From positions 310,001 through 374,000 of the forward strand of contig NZ_JAAKGT010000002.1 of the NCBI RefSeq assembly GCF_011043625.1: a stretch of 64,000 nucleotides of DNA. Reading direction: 5' to 3'. Of the stretch, positions 43,052-52,442 are shown in pieces. Made by a program: the position numbers and the translations under genes. This DNA comes from Caulobacter sp. 602-2 (GTDB lineage Bacteria > Pseudomonadota > Alphaproteobacteria > Caulobacterales > Caulobacteraceae). Position 1 is the stretch's first letter; each line of letters starts with the position of its first letter. The notes beneath the pieces were generated by a model. It worked only from the letters and a program-made list of their open reading frames with translations. It did not search any database and was not told where the DNA came from.

Positions 43052-43735
43052 ATGTCGCGACGCGATCCCCACACCTTCCTGGATACGCTCGGCCTGGCCG
43101 GAGACGGCGACGACATCGACCTGCTGCGCGAGATCGAGGCGTCGTTCGGCGTCGCTTTCGATGACGAGGCCGGCGACTGGCGCACTGTCGGCGATCTCTA
43201 TTGGGCGCTGGTGCGGCGGGTCGGAACCGACGAGGCCGGCCTGTGCGCCACCAGCATGGCGTTCTACGCACTGCGCGGCGCGCTGGAGCAGCAGGGCAGG
43301 ACCGATCCGCGCGCGGGTCCCACGTCGCGCCTCGCCACTCTTACCCGCCTGCCGCCCAAGCGCCTGTACGCCTCGCTGACGCGGGAGCTCGGCCTGAAAC
43401 TGCCCGCGCCGCCAAGCGGCTGGGCGGGAACCCTGGGCCTATGCCTGTGCCTTGCGGCGGCGCCCGGCGCCGTCGTCGCGCTGTTCCAGCCCGCCCTGTG
43501 GCCCTGGCTGGCGGCCGGCGTCGCGGCCGGCGTCGCGCTTCTGCGGCTCGACCCGGGCGCCTATGGCGAGCTTACCCTAGGCGATCTCGCCCGCGAGACT
43601 GCGGCCCGCAACAACGCTCGTTTCGTCGCCAAGGGCGCAGATACGCGCCACGAGGCGGTGTGGCGCGCCCTGCGCGACCTTCTCGCCGCCGACGGCCACC
43701 AGAACGTCGGCCTGGAGACCCGGCTGATCGCCTGA
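43052..43735 (+). CDS. Hypothetical membrane protein with acyl-carrier-like N-terminal region
   Basis: A 227-residue protein of unknown function. The N-terminal part (DIDLLREIEASFGVAF then TVGDLYWALVRRV, residues 21-57) resembles the helix pattern of acyl-carrier-like proteins but lacks the DSL serine for phosphopantetheine. Two adjacent membrane helices lie at about 123-145 and 147-165. A soluble C-terminal region (LTLGDLARETAARN) has a similar regular pattern. The gene stands alone, tail to tail with tipR. I assign no function. Confidence 0.7.
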   Translation: MSRRDPHTFLDTLGLAGDGDDIDLLREIEASFGVAFDDEAGDWRTVGDLYWALVRRVGTDEAGLCATSMAFYALRGALEQQGRTDPRAGPTSRLATLTRLPPKRLYASLTRELGLKLPAPPSGWAGTLGLCLCLAAAPGAVVALFQPALWPWLAAGVAAGVALLRLDPGAYGELTLGDLARETAARNNARFVAKGADTRHEAVWRALRDLLAADGHQNVGLETRLIA

Positions 43736-43757
43736 TCCCGTCGGCAGCGGAAACCGC

Positions 43758-44354
43758 TTACCCCAGAAGGCAGGTCAAAACCGACTTCATCACCGTGGCC
43801 ATGGCCTGGCGATCCTGTTCGGGGTGGTTGACGCTGCGGATGACCAGGCCGTCGAACATCGCGCCGATCATCTCGGTGCGGGCGGCGAACTCCTCGTCGC
43901 TCCATTCGGGCTTGCGGCTGCGCTCCAGCATCTGGCTGGCCAGGGCGCGCTCCTGATCGTCGGCGGCGCGGACGATGGCGGCGACCTTGGGATTGCGCGA
44001 CGCCTCGGCCATCACCTCCAGCACCAGCGGCGCACGCCGCGGGTCGTAGCACTTGCTGACCGCCTCATCGATGTGATCGAGCATGGCGTCGAGCAGCGTG
44101 CCCGGCCGGCTTTCCAGCTCGGCGAACTTCTCGCGCATCTCGGCCAGGTCCTGGGCGACGATCGCCGCGACCATGGCTTCCTTGTTCTCGAAGTAGCGAT
44201 AGATCTGGCCCACGCTCAGGCCGGCGGCCTTGGCGATCTCGGCCATGCTGGCGCCATGGAAGCCGGCCTGGCGCACAACATCGCAGGCCGCATCCAGGAT
44301 CTGTTGCCGCCGCGCCTCCGGCGTCGGCTTGGCGCTTGAACTCACGTCGACCAT
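43758..44354 (-). CDS. tipR: TetR family repressor TipR of the AcrAB-NodT pump
   Basis: A 198-residue TetR regulator. The HTH spans residues 16-62 (RRQQILDAACDVVRQAGF, then MAEIAKAAGLSVGQIYRYF, then ENKEAMVAAIV), followed by an all-helical ligand domain. It is divergent from acrAB-nodT, with a 24-bp palindrome between them. In C. crescentus the equivalent regulator TipR represses this pump and is released by hydrophobic inducers. Identity with TipR is taken from gene order and fold. Confidence 0.9.
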   Translation of the reverse strand: MVDVSSSAKPTPEARRQQILDAACDVVRQAGFHGASMAEIAKAAGLSVGQIYRYFENKEAMVAAIVAQDLAEMREKFAELESRPGTLLDAMLDHIDEAVSKCYDPRRAPLVLEVMAEASRNPKVAAIVRAADDQERALASQMLERSRKPEWSDEEFAARTEMIGAMFDGLVIRSVNHPEQDRQAMATVMKSVLTCLLG

Positions 44355-44451
44355 CGAGCGGTCCCGTTCTCCATTACATTTCCGTCAGGTCAACCGAGCC
44401 GGCAGGACGGGGTGTTGACTTCGCCTTACCCCGGGCCTATGTCCAGCGCAA

Positions 44452-44475
44452 TTGAGAATGAACGTTCATTCTCAA
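44452..44475. promoter_or_regulatory. TipR operator, 24-bp perfect palindrome
   Basis: The half-site TTGAGAATGAAC (44452-44463) is followed at once by its exact complement, GTTCATTCTCAA (44464-44475). TTGACT at 44415 upstream could be the -35 for acrA. The site is placed to control both divergent genes. Confidence 0.9.
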
Positions 44476-44545
44476 ATTGTTCATCATAGGCGCGTCGTCA
44501 AGGGGACCTCCCCCCCTGCGGCAGCCTGTCGCTCCGGGGATATCC

Positions 44546-45700
44546 ATGGCTATCAAACGTCCGCTCGCCGCTTCGGCGGTTCTTCTGGCGGCTGTCTCGC
44601 TCACCCTCGCCGCCTGCGGGCAAGGCAAGGGCGGAGCCGCGGGCGGCATGGGCGCGGGCGGCCCCACGCCCGTGGGCGTGGTGGTCGTCAAGACCGAGCC
44701 GGTGACCCTGACCAGCGAACTGCAGGGCCGCACCTCGGCCTACCTGGTCTCGGAAGTGCGTCCCCAGGTCGGCGGCATCGTGAAGGCCCGCCTGTTCCAG
44801 GAAGGCTCCTACGTCCGCGCCGGCCAGCCGCTCTACCAGATCGAGCCGGCGACCTTCCAAGCCCAGGTCAACAGCGCCCAGGCGGGCCTCGCCCAGGCCC
44901 AGGCGACCTACACCGCCGCCAAGCTGAAGGCCGACCGCTACAAGGAACTGGTCGCCGTCAACGCCGTCTCCAAGCAGGACAACGACGACGCCCAGGCCGC
45001 CGCTCAGCAAGCCTCGGCGAACGTCGCCGCCCAGAAGGCCGCGCTCGACACCGCCCGCATCAACCTGGGCTGGACCCGCGTCGTCGCCCCGATCTCGGGC
45101 CGCATCGGCAAGAGCTCGGTGACCCCCGGCGCGCTGGTCACGGCCAGCCAGGCCACGGCGCTGGCCACCATCCAGAACCTCGACAAGATCTATGTCGACC
45201 TGACCCAGTCGTCGGCCGAGCTGCTGCAGCTGCAGCGCGACCTGGCCGGCGGCCAGCTGGGCCGCTCGGGTTCGGCCCAGGTCAGCCTGAAGCTGGAAGA
45301 CGGCTCGACCTACCCGGTCCAGGGCCGCCTGGAGTTCGCCGACGTCACCGTCGACCAGACCACCGGCTCGTTCGGCCTGCGCGCCACCTTCGACAACCCC
45401 AACGGCGCCCTGCTGCCGGGCATGTACGTCCGCGCCACCCTCGGCAAGGGCGTGGCCTCCAACGGCGTGCTGATCCCGCAGGCCGGCGTCAGCCGCGACC
45501 CGAAGGGCAACGCCACGGTCACCGTGGTCGGCGCCAAGGGCGTGGCCGAGGTTCGTCCGATCACCGTCGGCCAGACCGTCGGCGACAAGTGGCTGGTCAC
45601 CTCCGGCCTGAAGGTCGGCGATCAGGTCATCGTCGAAGGCCTGCAGAAGGTCCGTCCTGGCGCGCCCGTGAAGCCCGCCGTCATCACCGCTCAACGCTAA
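44546..45700 (+). CDS. acrA: RND efflux periplasmic adaptor AcrA
   Basis: A 384-residue membrane fusion lipoprotein. The ATG at 44546 opens a lipoprotein signal with lipobox LAAC (Cys about residue 24) and a Gly-rich linker. Then come the adaptor domains: TSAYLVSEVRPQVGGIVKARL split over strands, a coiled-coil hairpin (about 100-165, rich in Ala and Gln), TRVVAPISGRIGKSSVTPGA for the lipoyl half, and the beta-barrel with ALLPGMYVRATL. It links AcrB to NodT. GGGGAT serves as ribosome binding site. It is first in the pump operon under the TipR site. Confidence 0.94.
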   Translation: MAIKRPLAASAVLLAAVSLTLAACGQGKGGAAGGMGAGGPTPVGVVVVKTEPVTLTSELQGRTSAYLVSEVRPQVGGIVKARLFQEGSYVRAGQPLYQIEPATFQAQVNSAQAGLAQAQATYTAAKLKADRYKELVAVNAVSKQDNDDAQAAAQQASANVAAQKAALDTARINLGWTRVVAPISGRIGKSSVTPGALVTASQATALATIQNLDKIYVDLTQSSAELLQLQRDLAGGQLGRSGSAQVSLKLEDGSTYPVQGRLEFADVTVDQTTGSFGLRATFDNPNGALLPGMYVRATLGKGVASNGVLIPQAGVSRDPKGNATVTVVGAKGVAEVRPITVGQTVGDKWLVTSGLKVGDQVIVEGLQKVRPGAPVKPAVITAQR

Positions 45701-45712
45701 GGCCGGCCCCAA

Positions 45713-48700
45713 ATGCTGTCCCGTTTCTTCATCGACAGACCCATCTTCGCATGGGTGGTCGCGATCGTGATCATGCTGGCGGGGGCGCTCGCCATCCGCA
45801 CGCTGCCGATCGCCCAATACCCCGAGATCGCCCTGCCGCAGGTCTCGGTCTCCGCCAACTATCCGGGCGCCTCGGCCAAGACGGTCGAGGACAGCGTCAC
45901 CCAGGTCATCGAACAGAAGATGAAGGGCCTCGACGGCCTGGATTACATGTCGTCGACCAGCGACAGCTCGGGTTCGGCCACGGTCACCCTGACCTTCAAG
46001 GCCGGCACCGACATCGACATCGCCCAGGTGCAGGTCCAGAACAAGCTGCAGACCGCCACCGCCCTGCTGCCGCAGGAAGTGCAGCAGCAAGGCCTGACGG
46101 TCGCCAAGTCGGCCCGTAACTTCATGATGGTCGTCGGCCTCTATTCGGAGAACGACAAGACCACCAACACCGACCTGGCCGACTACATCGCGTCCAACAT
46201 CCAGGACCCGCTGAGCCGCGTCGACGGCGTGGGCGAAGTGCAGCTGTTCGGCGCCCAGTACGCCATGCGCATCTGGCTCGACCCGAACAAGCTGTCGTCC
46301 TACAGCCTGACGCCTTCCGACGTGTCGGCGGCCATCCAGGCCCAGAACGCGCAAGTCTCGGCCGGCCAGCTGGGCGGCACGCCCAACCTGCCGGGCACGG
46401 GCCTGAACGCCACGATCACGGCCCAGTCGCGCCTGCAGACGCCCGAAGAGTTCGAGAACATCATCGTCAAGAACAGCACGGGCGGGGCTCTGGTCCGCCT
46501 GCGCGACGTCGCCCGCGTCGAGCTGGGCGCCGAAAGCTACGTCTCGACCGCCAAGTTCAACGGCCGTCCGGCCGCCGGTCTGGCCATTCGCCTGGCCCCC
46601 GGCGCCAACGCCCTCGACACCGCCAAGGCGGTGAAGGAGCAGATGGCCACGCTCGAGAAGAACTTCCCGGCCGGCTACAAGTACGTCGTTCCCTACGACT
46701 CCACGCCGTTCGTGGAACTGTCGATCCACGAAGTGATCAAGACGCTGGTCGAAGCCATCATCCTGGTCTTCATCGTCATGTTCCTGTTCCTGCAGAACTG
46801 GCGCGCCACGCTGATCCCGACCATCGCCGTCCCGGTCGTCCTTCTGGGCACCTTCGGCATCCTCGCGGCCTTCGGCTACTCCATCAACACCCTGACCATG
46901 TTCGGCCTCGTGCTGGCCATCGGCCTGCTCGTCGACGACGCCATCGTCGTGGTCGAGAACGTCGAGCGGGTGATGAGCGAGGAGCACCTGTCCCCCGTCG
47001 AGGCCACGCGCAAGTCGATGGGCGAGATCACCGGCGCCCTGATCGGCATCGCGCTGGTGCTGTCGGCGGTGTTCGTGCCGATGGCCTTCTTCAGCGGCTC
47101 GCAAGGCGTCATCTACCGCCAGTTCTCGATCACCATCGTCTCGGCGATGATGCTGTCGGTCGTGGTCGCCCTGGTGCTGACGCCGGCGCTCTGCGCCACC
47201 ATGCTGAAGCCGCACGACCGCGCCCACGGCGAGGCTCTGCGCACCGATCATCCGGGCCTGCTGGGCGCGGTGATCAACTTCTTCAACCGCTTCTTCAACT
47301 GGTTCAACCGCAGCTTCAACGACGTCTCGGGACGCTATCAGGGCGGGGTCCGCAAGATCCTCGGCCGCAGTGTCCGCTGGATGGCCATCTACGGCGTGAT
47401 CATCCTGGTCATGGGCCTGCTGTTCGTCCGCCTGCCCAGCGCCTTCCTGCCGGAAGAAGACCAGGGGATCATGATCACCCTCGTCCAGCTGCCGCCGGGC
47501 GCCACCGAGGAACGCACCCTGGGCGTCCTCGACCAGGTCCGCAGCCACTTCATGGACGAAGAGAAGGACGCCGTGCAGTCGGTGTTCACCGTCTCGGGCT
47601 TCAGCTTCAGCGGCGCGGGTCAGAACGCCGGTCTCGCCTTCGTCCGCCTGAAGGACTTCGACGAACGCAAGGCCGCCAATCTGAAGGCTCCGGCCGTCGC
47701 CGGCCGCGCCATGGGCAAGTTCCTGCAGATCCGCGATGCGATGGTGTTCGCCGTCGTGCCGCCGGCCGTGCCGGAACTGGGCACCTCGTCGGGCTTCGAC
47801 TTCCAGCTGCAGGACATCGGCGGCGTGGGCCACGACGCCCTCACCGCGGCCCGCAACCAGGTCCTGGGCATGGCTGGCCAGGATCCCAACCTGGTCGGCG
47901 TGCGTCCCAACGGCCAGGAAGACACCCCGCAGCTGAAGATCGACATCGACCAGGCCAAGGCCGGTTCGATGGGCCTGACCACGGCCGACATCAACGCGGC
48001 GCTCAGCGCGGCGTGGGGCGGCTCGTACGTCAACGACTTCATCGACCGCGGCCGGGTGAAGAAGGTCTACATGCAGGCCGACGCGCCTTACCGCATGAAG
48101 CCCGAAGACCTGAACAACTGGTACGTCCGCAACAGCAGCGGCCAGATGGTGCCCTTCTCGGCCTTCGCCACGACCCGCTGGGTCTACGGCTCGCCGCGTC
48201 TGGAGCGCTACAACGGTCTGTCGTCGATGAACATCCAGGGCGCTCCGGCCCCGGGCAAGAGCTCGGGCGACGCGATGAAGGCCATGGAGAAGATCGCCGC
48301 CCAGCTGCCGGCCGGCATCGGCTACGAGTGGACCGGCCTGTCGGCCCAGGAACGTGAAGCGGGCAACCAGGCTCCGGCCCTGTACGCGATCTCGATCCTG
48401 GTGGTGTTCCTGCTGCTGGCGGCCCTCTACGAGAGCTGGTCGATCCCGCTGTCGGTCATCATGGTCATCCCGCTCGGCATCGTCGGCGCCCTGCTGGCGA
48501 CCACCCTGCGCGGCCTGTCCAACGACATCTACTTCCAGGTGGGCCTGCTCACGACCATGGGCCTGGCGGCCAAGAACGCCATCCTGATCGTCGAGTTCGC
48601 CAAGGAGATCTTCGAGCGCACCGGCAACCTTGTGGAAGCCACGCTGGAAGCCGTCCGCATCCGTCTGCGTCCGATCATCATGACCTCGCTGGCCTTCGTC

Positions 48701-48907
48701 TTCGGCGTGCTGCCCTTGGCGATCTCCAACGGGGCCGGTTCGGGCAGCCAGCACGCGATCGGTACGGGCGTCATCGGCGGCATGCTGTCGGCGACCATCC
48801 TGGCGATCTTCTTCGTCCCGCTGTTCTTCGTGATCGTCGAACGGATCTTCAAGCCCAAGCCCCGTCACCACGACGAGGCCCCCGCCACCCCGGTGGAAAG
48901 CCACTGA
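45713..48907 (+). CDS. acrB: RND multidrug efflux pump AcrB
   Basis: A 1064-residue inner-membrane proton/drug antiporter of the HAE1 type. It starts [18 protein letters not shown], has the proton relay aspartates Asp408 and Asp409 ([14 protein letters not shown]), two large periplasmic loops, and twelve helices in two repeats. The block [16 protein letters not shown] is in the second half. The length is normal for the family. It starts 12 bp after acrA and is followed by nodT one base after its stop, so the three genes form one operon. Confidence 0.96.
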   Translation: MLSRFFIDRPIFAWVVAIVIMLAGALAIRTLPIAQYPEIALPQVSVSANYPGASAKTVEDSVTQVIEQKMKGLDGLDYMSSTSDSSGSATVTLTFKAGTDIDIAQVQVQNKLQTATALLPQEVQQQGLTVAKSARNFMMVVGLYSENDKTTNTDLADYIASNIQDPLSRVDGVGEVQLFGAQYAMRIWLDPNKLSSYSLTPSDVSAAIQAQNAQVSAGQLGGTPNLPGTGLNATITAQSRLQTPEEFENIIVKNSTGGALVRLRDVARVELGAESYVSTAKFNGRPAAGLAIRLAPGANALDTAKAVKEQMATLEKNFPAGYKYVVPYDSTPFVELSIHEVIKTLVEAIILVFIVMFLFLQNWRATLIPTIAVPVVLLGTFGILAAFGYSINTLTMFGLVLAIGLLVDDAIVVVENVERVMSEEHLSPVEATRKSMGEITGALIGIALVLSAVFVPMAFFSGSQGVIYRQFSITIVSAMMLSVVVALVLTPALCATMLKPHDRAHGEALRTDHPGLLGAVINFFNRFFNWFNRSFNDVSGRYQGGVRKILGRSVRWMAIYGVIILVMGLLFVRLPSAFLPEEDQGIMITLVQLPPGATEERTLGVLDQVRSHFMDEEKDAVQSVFTVSGFSFSGAGQNAGLAFVRLKDFDERKAANLKAPAVAGRAMGKFLQIRDAMVFAVVPPAVPELGTSSGFDFQLQDIGGVGHDALTAARNQVLGMAGQDPNLVGVRPNGQEDTPQLKIDIDQAKAGSMGLTTADINAALSAAWGGSYVNDFIDRGRVKKVYMQADAPYRMKPEDLNNWYVRNSSGQMVPFSAFATTRWVYGSPRLERYNGLSSMNIQGAPAPGKSSGDAMKAMEKIAAQLPAGIGYEWTGLSAQEREAGNQAPALYAISILVVFLLLAALYESWSIPLSVIMVIPLGIVGALLATTLRGLSNDIYFQVGLLTTMGLAAKNAILIVEFAKEIFERTGNLVEATLEAVRIRLRPIIMTSLAFVFGVLPLAISNGAGSGSQHAIGTGVIGGMLSATILAIFFVPLFFVIVERIFKPKPRHHDEAPATPVESH

Positions 48908-48908
48908 G

Positions 48909-50348
48909 ATGCTTCGTAACCTGACCCTCACCCTGCTGGCGGCCAGCGCCCTCACTGGTCCCTTGGCCGCCTGCACCATGGCCCCGAAGTACGAGCGACC
49001 GGCCCTGCCGGTCGCCACCACCTGGCCCACGGCTTCGGCCAACGGCCAGACGGCTTCGGCCGGCGACCTCGCCTGGAAGCAGGTGTTCGAAGACCCTCGC
49101 CTGGCGGGGACCATCGACCTGGCCCTGGCCAACAACCGCGACCTCCGGGTCGCGGTGCTCAACATCGAGCAGGCCCGCGCCACCTATCGCATCCAGCGCG
49201 CGGCCCTGCTGCCGACGGTCAACGGCACGCTCTCGGGCACCAAGAGCGAGACCCCGACCGCGGCCTCGGGCTTCGGCTCGGCGATCGGCGGATCGGGCTC
49301 GCTGGAGATCGAGAACTACAACGCCACCGTCGGCGTCACCTCGTACGAGCTCGACATCTTCGGGCGCGTGCGCAGCCTCAAGGACCAGGCGCTGCACAGC
49401 TACCTGGCCACCGAGGAGACCGCCCGGGCGACGCAGATCAGCCTGATCGCCGAGACGGCCAACGCCTGGCTGACCCTGGCGGCCGACCAGGACCTGCTGG
49501 CCCTGGCCAAGGACACGCTGAAGAGCCGTGAAGACAGCCTCGCCCTGGCCCAGCGCCAGTTCGACGTCGGCGCGGCCTCGCAGCTGGACCTGCGCACCTC
49601 GCAGACCCTGGCCGAAACGGCCCGGGCCGACGTGGCCACCTACACGGCCCAGGTCGAGCGCGACAAGAACGCCCTGCGCCTGCTGGTGGGTGCGGAAGTT
49701 CCGGCCGACCTGCAGCCGGCCGGCGGCCTGATCACCGCCCAGATCCTTCCCGATCTGCCGGCGGGCGTGGCCTCGGACGTGCTGACCCGTCGTCCCGACG
49801 TGCTGGCGGCCGAGCACAGCCTGATGGGCGCCAACGCCAACATCGGCGCGGCCCGCGCGGCCTTCTTCCCGCGCATCAGCCTGACCGGTTCGTACGGCAG
49901 CGCCAGCGCCGACCTCGACGGCCTGTTCAAGAGCGGCACCAAGAGCTGGAGCTTCGCGCCCAGCATCAGCGTGCCGATCTTCGCCGGCGGGGCCAACAAG
50001 GCCGGGCTGGACAGCGCCAAGGCCGGCCAGAAGATCGCCGTGGCGACCTACGAGAAGACCGTCCAGACGGCCTTCCGCGAGGTCTCCGACGCGCTGGCCA
50101 CCCAGGCCACCATCGGCGACCGCCTGGCCGCCCAGGAACGGGTGGCCGCCGCCGCCGCCGACACCGCGCGACTGACCAAGCTGCGCTACGACCGCGGCGT
50201 CGACAGCTCGCTCGTCCTGCTCGACGCCCAGCGCACGCAGTACACGGCCCAGCAAGGCCTGATCAACGCGCGCCTGGCCCGGGCCAGCAACCTGGTCACG
50301 CTCTACAAGGTCCTCGGCGGCGGCGCTCCCGCCAGCAAGGGGTCCTGA
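48909..50348 (+). CDS. nodT: Outer-membrane efflux lipoprotein NodT
   Basis: A 479-residue outer-membrane channel of the TolC/OprM fold. The signal ends in a lipobox (GPLAACTM, Cys about residue 22). CTMAPKYERPALPVATTW is the usual start of NodT lipoproteins. Two repeats carry long helical barrels (NRDLRVAVLNIEQARATYR; RRPDVLAAEHSLMGANANIG), ending with KLRYDRGVDSSLVLLDAQR. It forms the outer channel of the AcrAB pump. Two hairpins follow (50356-50377 and 50443-50485), probably stopping the operon. Confidence 0.94.
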   Translation: MLRNLTLTLLAASALTGPLAACTMAPKYERPALPVATTWPTASANGQTASAGDLAWKQVFEDPRLAGTIDLALANNRDLRVAVLNIEQARATYRIQRAALLPTVNGTLSGTKSETPTAASGFGSAIGGSGSLEIENYNATVGVTSYELDIFGRVRSLKDQALHSYLATEETARATQISLIAETANAWLTLAADQDLLALAKDTLKSREDSLALAQRQFDVGAASQLDLRTSQTLAETARADVATYTAQVERDKNALRLLVGAEVPADLQPAGGLITAQILPDLPAGVASDVLTRRPDVLAAEHSLMGANANIGAARAAFFPRISLTGSYGSASADLDGLFKSGTKSWSFAPSISVPIFAGGANKAGLDSAKAGQKIAVATYEKTVQTAFREVSDALATQATIGDRLAAQERVAAAAADTARLTKLRYDRGVDSSLVLLDAQRTQYTAQQGLINARLARASNLVTLYKVLGGGAPASKGS

Positions 50349-50355
50349 ACTGATC

Positions 50356-50377
50356 GGGGAGGGTAAGGCCCCTCCCC
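50356..50377 (+). terminator. Hairpin after nodT
   Basis: GGGGAGGG (50356-50363) and CCCTCCCC (50370-50377) pair with a 6-base loop, and flanking GATC/CGATC can lengthen the stem. It starts 8 bp after the nodT stop. No T-run follows, so it may protect the mRNA end and not terminate alone. Confidence 0.5.
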
Positions 50378-50442
50378 CAACCGATCCCCGCGCGACGGTG
50401 CGGGGCTGATCGCGGCGGCATCCCCCCGGACACGCCGCGACC

Positions 50443-50485
50443 GGAAGGGGCGCATCACCCCCCCAATCCCAGATGCGCCCCTTCC
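50443..50485. terminator. Strong hairpin between convergent nodT and sulfotransferase-like gene
   Basis: GGAAGGGGCGCATC (50443-50456) and GATGCGCCCCTTCC (50472-50485) form a perfect 14-bp stem with a 15-base loop. It sits 23 bp from the stop of the opposing gene, fitting a bidirectional terminator, though T-runs are poor. Confidence 0.6.
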
Positions 50486-50507
50486 ACCCTTATTCCCTTC
50501 CCCACAG

Positions 50508-51647
50508 TCAGATCCGACCGCCCGACGCCGCCTCCAGCCGCGCGTGCAGGCCGTCCAGCCGGGCCGCGCAGGCCGCCCGGATCGCCGGATCGACCTCGGC
50601 GCGCTTGGCCGCGCCATCCGGCGCGAACGCCCGCTCGGGCGTCTTGGCGTCGATCCTGGCGGCCGCCGCCATCGCCTCGCGCTCCGCCGCCTCGGGGCGC
50701 CAGCCGAAATGCGGCAGCACTCGCCCAGCCACCGCCTCGGGCAGCATCGCATAGTTCACCAGCAGCCCCGCCTCGTCGGCCGCAAGCGCCGCCAGCATCG
50801 CCTCGCCGATCGCCGCCAGCACCGCGGCCTGGTAGTCGGCGTCCGGCGTCGCCGGCTGCGCCAGGCCGAACACGGCCGGCGCCACCACCTGGGGAACCAT
50901 CTGCATGCCCGGCGAGCGGGCGTGCGAGACCATCACCTCGGCCGGCGCGCGGTAGAGGTGCAGCCAGGGCGACTGCGGAAAGGCCTCGCGGAAGAGGTCG
51001 AAGGCCAGGGCGTGCCAGCAGTCCAGCTTGAGGAACAACCGCTCGTCCCCCGCGCCGCGCGCCCGGCCCAGCGCCGCCACGACGCCACGGAGCAGAATGA
51101 CCTTGCGATCACGGGGCAGGTCGCAGCGCACGACGTGGTCGATCGGCGCGGCCTCCGACAGCACGGTCGCCCCCGACGGCGCCCCCAGCATCCGGCCAAG
51201 CAGGGTCGAACCGCAGCGCGACATGTGGAAGACGAGGCCGTCGGGGGCCGGTCCCGCCAGCCCCTCCAGCGCCGACAGCGGCGTGCGCAGCCGCAACAGC
51301 CGGTTCAACGGCAGCGACCAGACCTTGGGGACGCTCTCGCCGAAGAACGACTCCGCCAGCCGGCGCGCGCCGAAGAAGGCCCAGTCGACCGCGTCCTCGC
51401 CGGGCGAGACGGCGACCGGCAGCCATCCGGCCGGCGGCGCGGCCCGACGCGCAACCACGGTCCGCCTGACCAGTCGCTCGGCCAGGCCCGGGGCGGCCAG
51501 CCCCCAGCCGGCGGCCACAGCCTGCGCCTCGCGGACGAAGTCCTCGTCGCGGAACAGCTCGGCAAGCCTGGCGCAGGCGACGACGTCCTCGGCCAGCCGC
51601 GCCATGAAGGCTTCCAGGTCCCGCGTCGCGTCCGCCGTAAGTTGCAT
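50508..51647 (-). CDS. Sulfotransferase-like protein
   Basis: A 379-residue probably cytosolic protein. The block LVFHMSRCGSTLLGRML (about 138-154) is the PAPS-binding P-loop-like region of sulfotransferases. FLKLDCWHALAFDLF, then WLHLYRAPAEVMVSHARSPG, fit the 3'-phosphate-binding region. The first 60 residues (LEAFMARLAEDVVACARLAE, then EDFVREAQAVAAGWGL) form a helical module that looks somewhat like a Nif11-type peptide-binding region; this is a weak visual match. The ATG at 51647 follows AGGGGCGGG. The gene is divergent, by 50 bp, from an Asp/Asn hydroxylase, suggesting a shared pathway. The substrate is unknown. Confidence 0.75.
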   Translation of the reverse strand: MQLTADATRDLEAFMARLAEDVVACARLAELFRDEDFVREAQAVAAGWGLAAPGLAERLVRRTVVARRAAPPAGWLPVAVSPGEDAVDWAFFGARRLAESFFGESVPKVWSLPLNRLLRLRTPLSALEGLAGPAPDGLVFHMSRCGSTLLGRMLGAPSGATVLSEAAPIDHVVRCDLPRDRKVILLRGVVAALGRARGAGDERLFLKLDCWHALAFDLFREAFPQSPWLHLYRAPAEVMVSHARSPGMQMVPQVVAPAVFGLAQPATPDADYQAAVLAAIGEAMLAALAADEAGLLVNYAMLPEAVAGRVLPHFGWRPEAAEREAMAAAARIDAKTPERAFAPDGAAKRAEVDPAIRAACAARLDGLHARLEAASGGRI

Positions 51648-51697
51648 GCCCGCCCCTAGCCCTTGTCGGTTGAAGAGCGGCACAATAGGCTCGGGCG

Positions 51698-52318
51698 ATG
51701 GGATTTCCAGACCGCCTGAAGCTGCCGTTCGCCTTCGATCCGGCGCGCCTGCGCGCCGACCTTACGGCCCTGACGGCCGGGGCCGACTGGATCGCCCACT
51801 TCGTGACCCAGAACTACGAGGGCGACTGGAGCGTCATCCCCCTGCGCAGCCAGGCCGGGGCCAGCCACCCGGTGATGATGATCTATTCGGACCCGGGCGC
51901 GACGGCGTTCGAGGACACGCCGTTCCTGGCCCCCTGCCCGTATTTCCGAGAGGTGATCGCCGCCTTCCCGTTCCAGGCCACCAGCGCCCGGCTGATGAAG
52001 CTGGCCCCCGGCTCGGTCATCAAGACTCACCACGACGAAGACCTCGACGCCGGCTCGCTGCTGGTGCGCTTCCACGTGCCGGTGGTCACCAACCCCGATG
52101 TCGATTTCCGCCTCAACGGTCGCCGCGTGGTGATGGAGGCCGGCAGTGCCTGGTACCTCAAGCTCACCGACCCCCACAGCGTCGCCAACCACGGAACCGA
52201 GGACCGCGTGCACCTGGTGATCGACGGCTACGTCAACGACTGGGTGCGGGGGTTGTTCGATAGGAATCCCCCTCTCCCCTTGCGGGAGAGGGTGGCCTCG
52301 CAAAGCGAGGTCGGGTGA
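51698..52318 (+). CDS. Aspartyl/asparaginyl beta-hydroxylase family protein
   Basis: A 206-residue 2-oxoglutarate/Fe(II)-type oxygenase. Metal ligands are seen in THHDEDLDAG (His112, with the acidic residue following) and DPHSVANHGTEDRVHLVIDG (His160 or His165, and Arg170 for 2-oxoglutarate). The double-stranded beta-helix lies at about 95-180. It probably hydroxylates a protein or peptide side chain; the partner is unknown. The natural fold ends near residue 188. Residues from about 190 to the stop are read from a family B repeat, so the C-terminal tail is repeat-derived. Confidence 0.82.
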   Translation: MGFPDRLKLPFAFDPARLRADLTALTAGADWIAHFVTQNYEGDWSVIPLRSQAGASHPVMMIYSDPGATAFEDTPFLAPCPYFREVIAAFPFQATSARLMKLAPGSVIKTHHDEDLDAGSLLVRFHVPVVTNPDVDFRLNGRRVVMEAGSAWYLKLTDPHSVANHGTEDRVHLVIDGYVNDWVRGLFDRNPPLPLRERVASQSEVG

Positions 52319-52434
52319 GGGGTCGATGACCGGCGCCGCCGCGAAGGCGGACAGGCCGGGCGCGGCGTCCGATATTTGAGAGACCCCTCATCCGTCGGCT
52401 TTCGCCGACACCTTCTCCCGCAAGGGGAGAAGGG
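52266..52434. repeat. Intergenic repeat family B, copy 9 (overlaps a coding end)
   Basis: Starts TCCCCCTCTCCCCTTGCGGG and ends CTCCCGCAAGGGGAGAAGG. Inner parts are GCCTCGCAAAGCGAGGTCGG and GTCGGCTTTCGCCGAC. It is the most diverged copy. Its first 53 bases are read as the last codons and stop of the hydroxylase gene. Confidence 0.82.
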
Positions 52435-52442
52435 CGCGTGAT

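Noticed and set aside
44498..49183. A 1561-codon open frame on the minus strand opposite acrA and acrB
   Set aside because: It is the antisense of AcrA/AcrB and reads as low-complexity Arg/Gly/Val/His/Asp-rich protein with no domain. Such long shadows are expected in very GC-rich genes.
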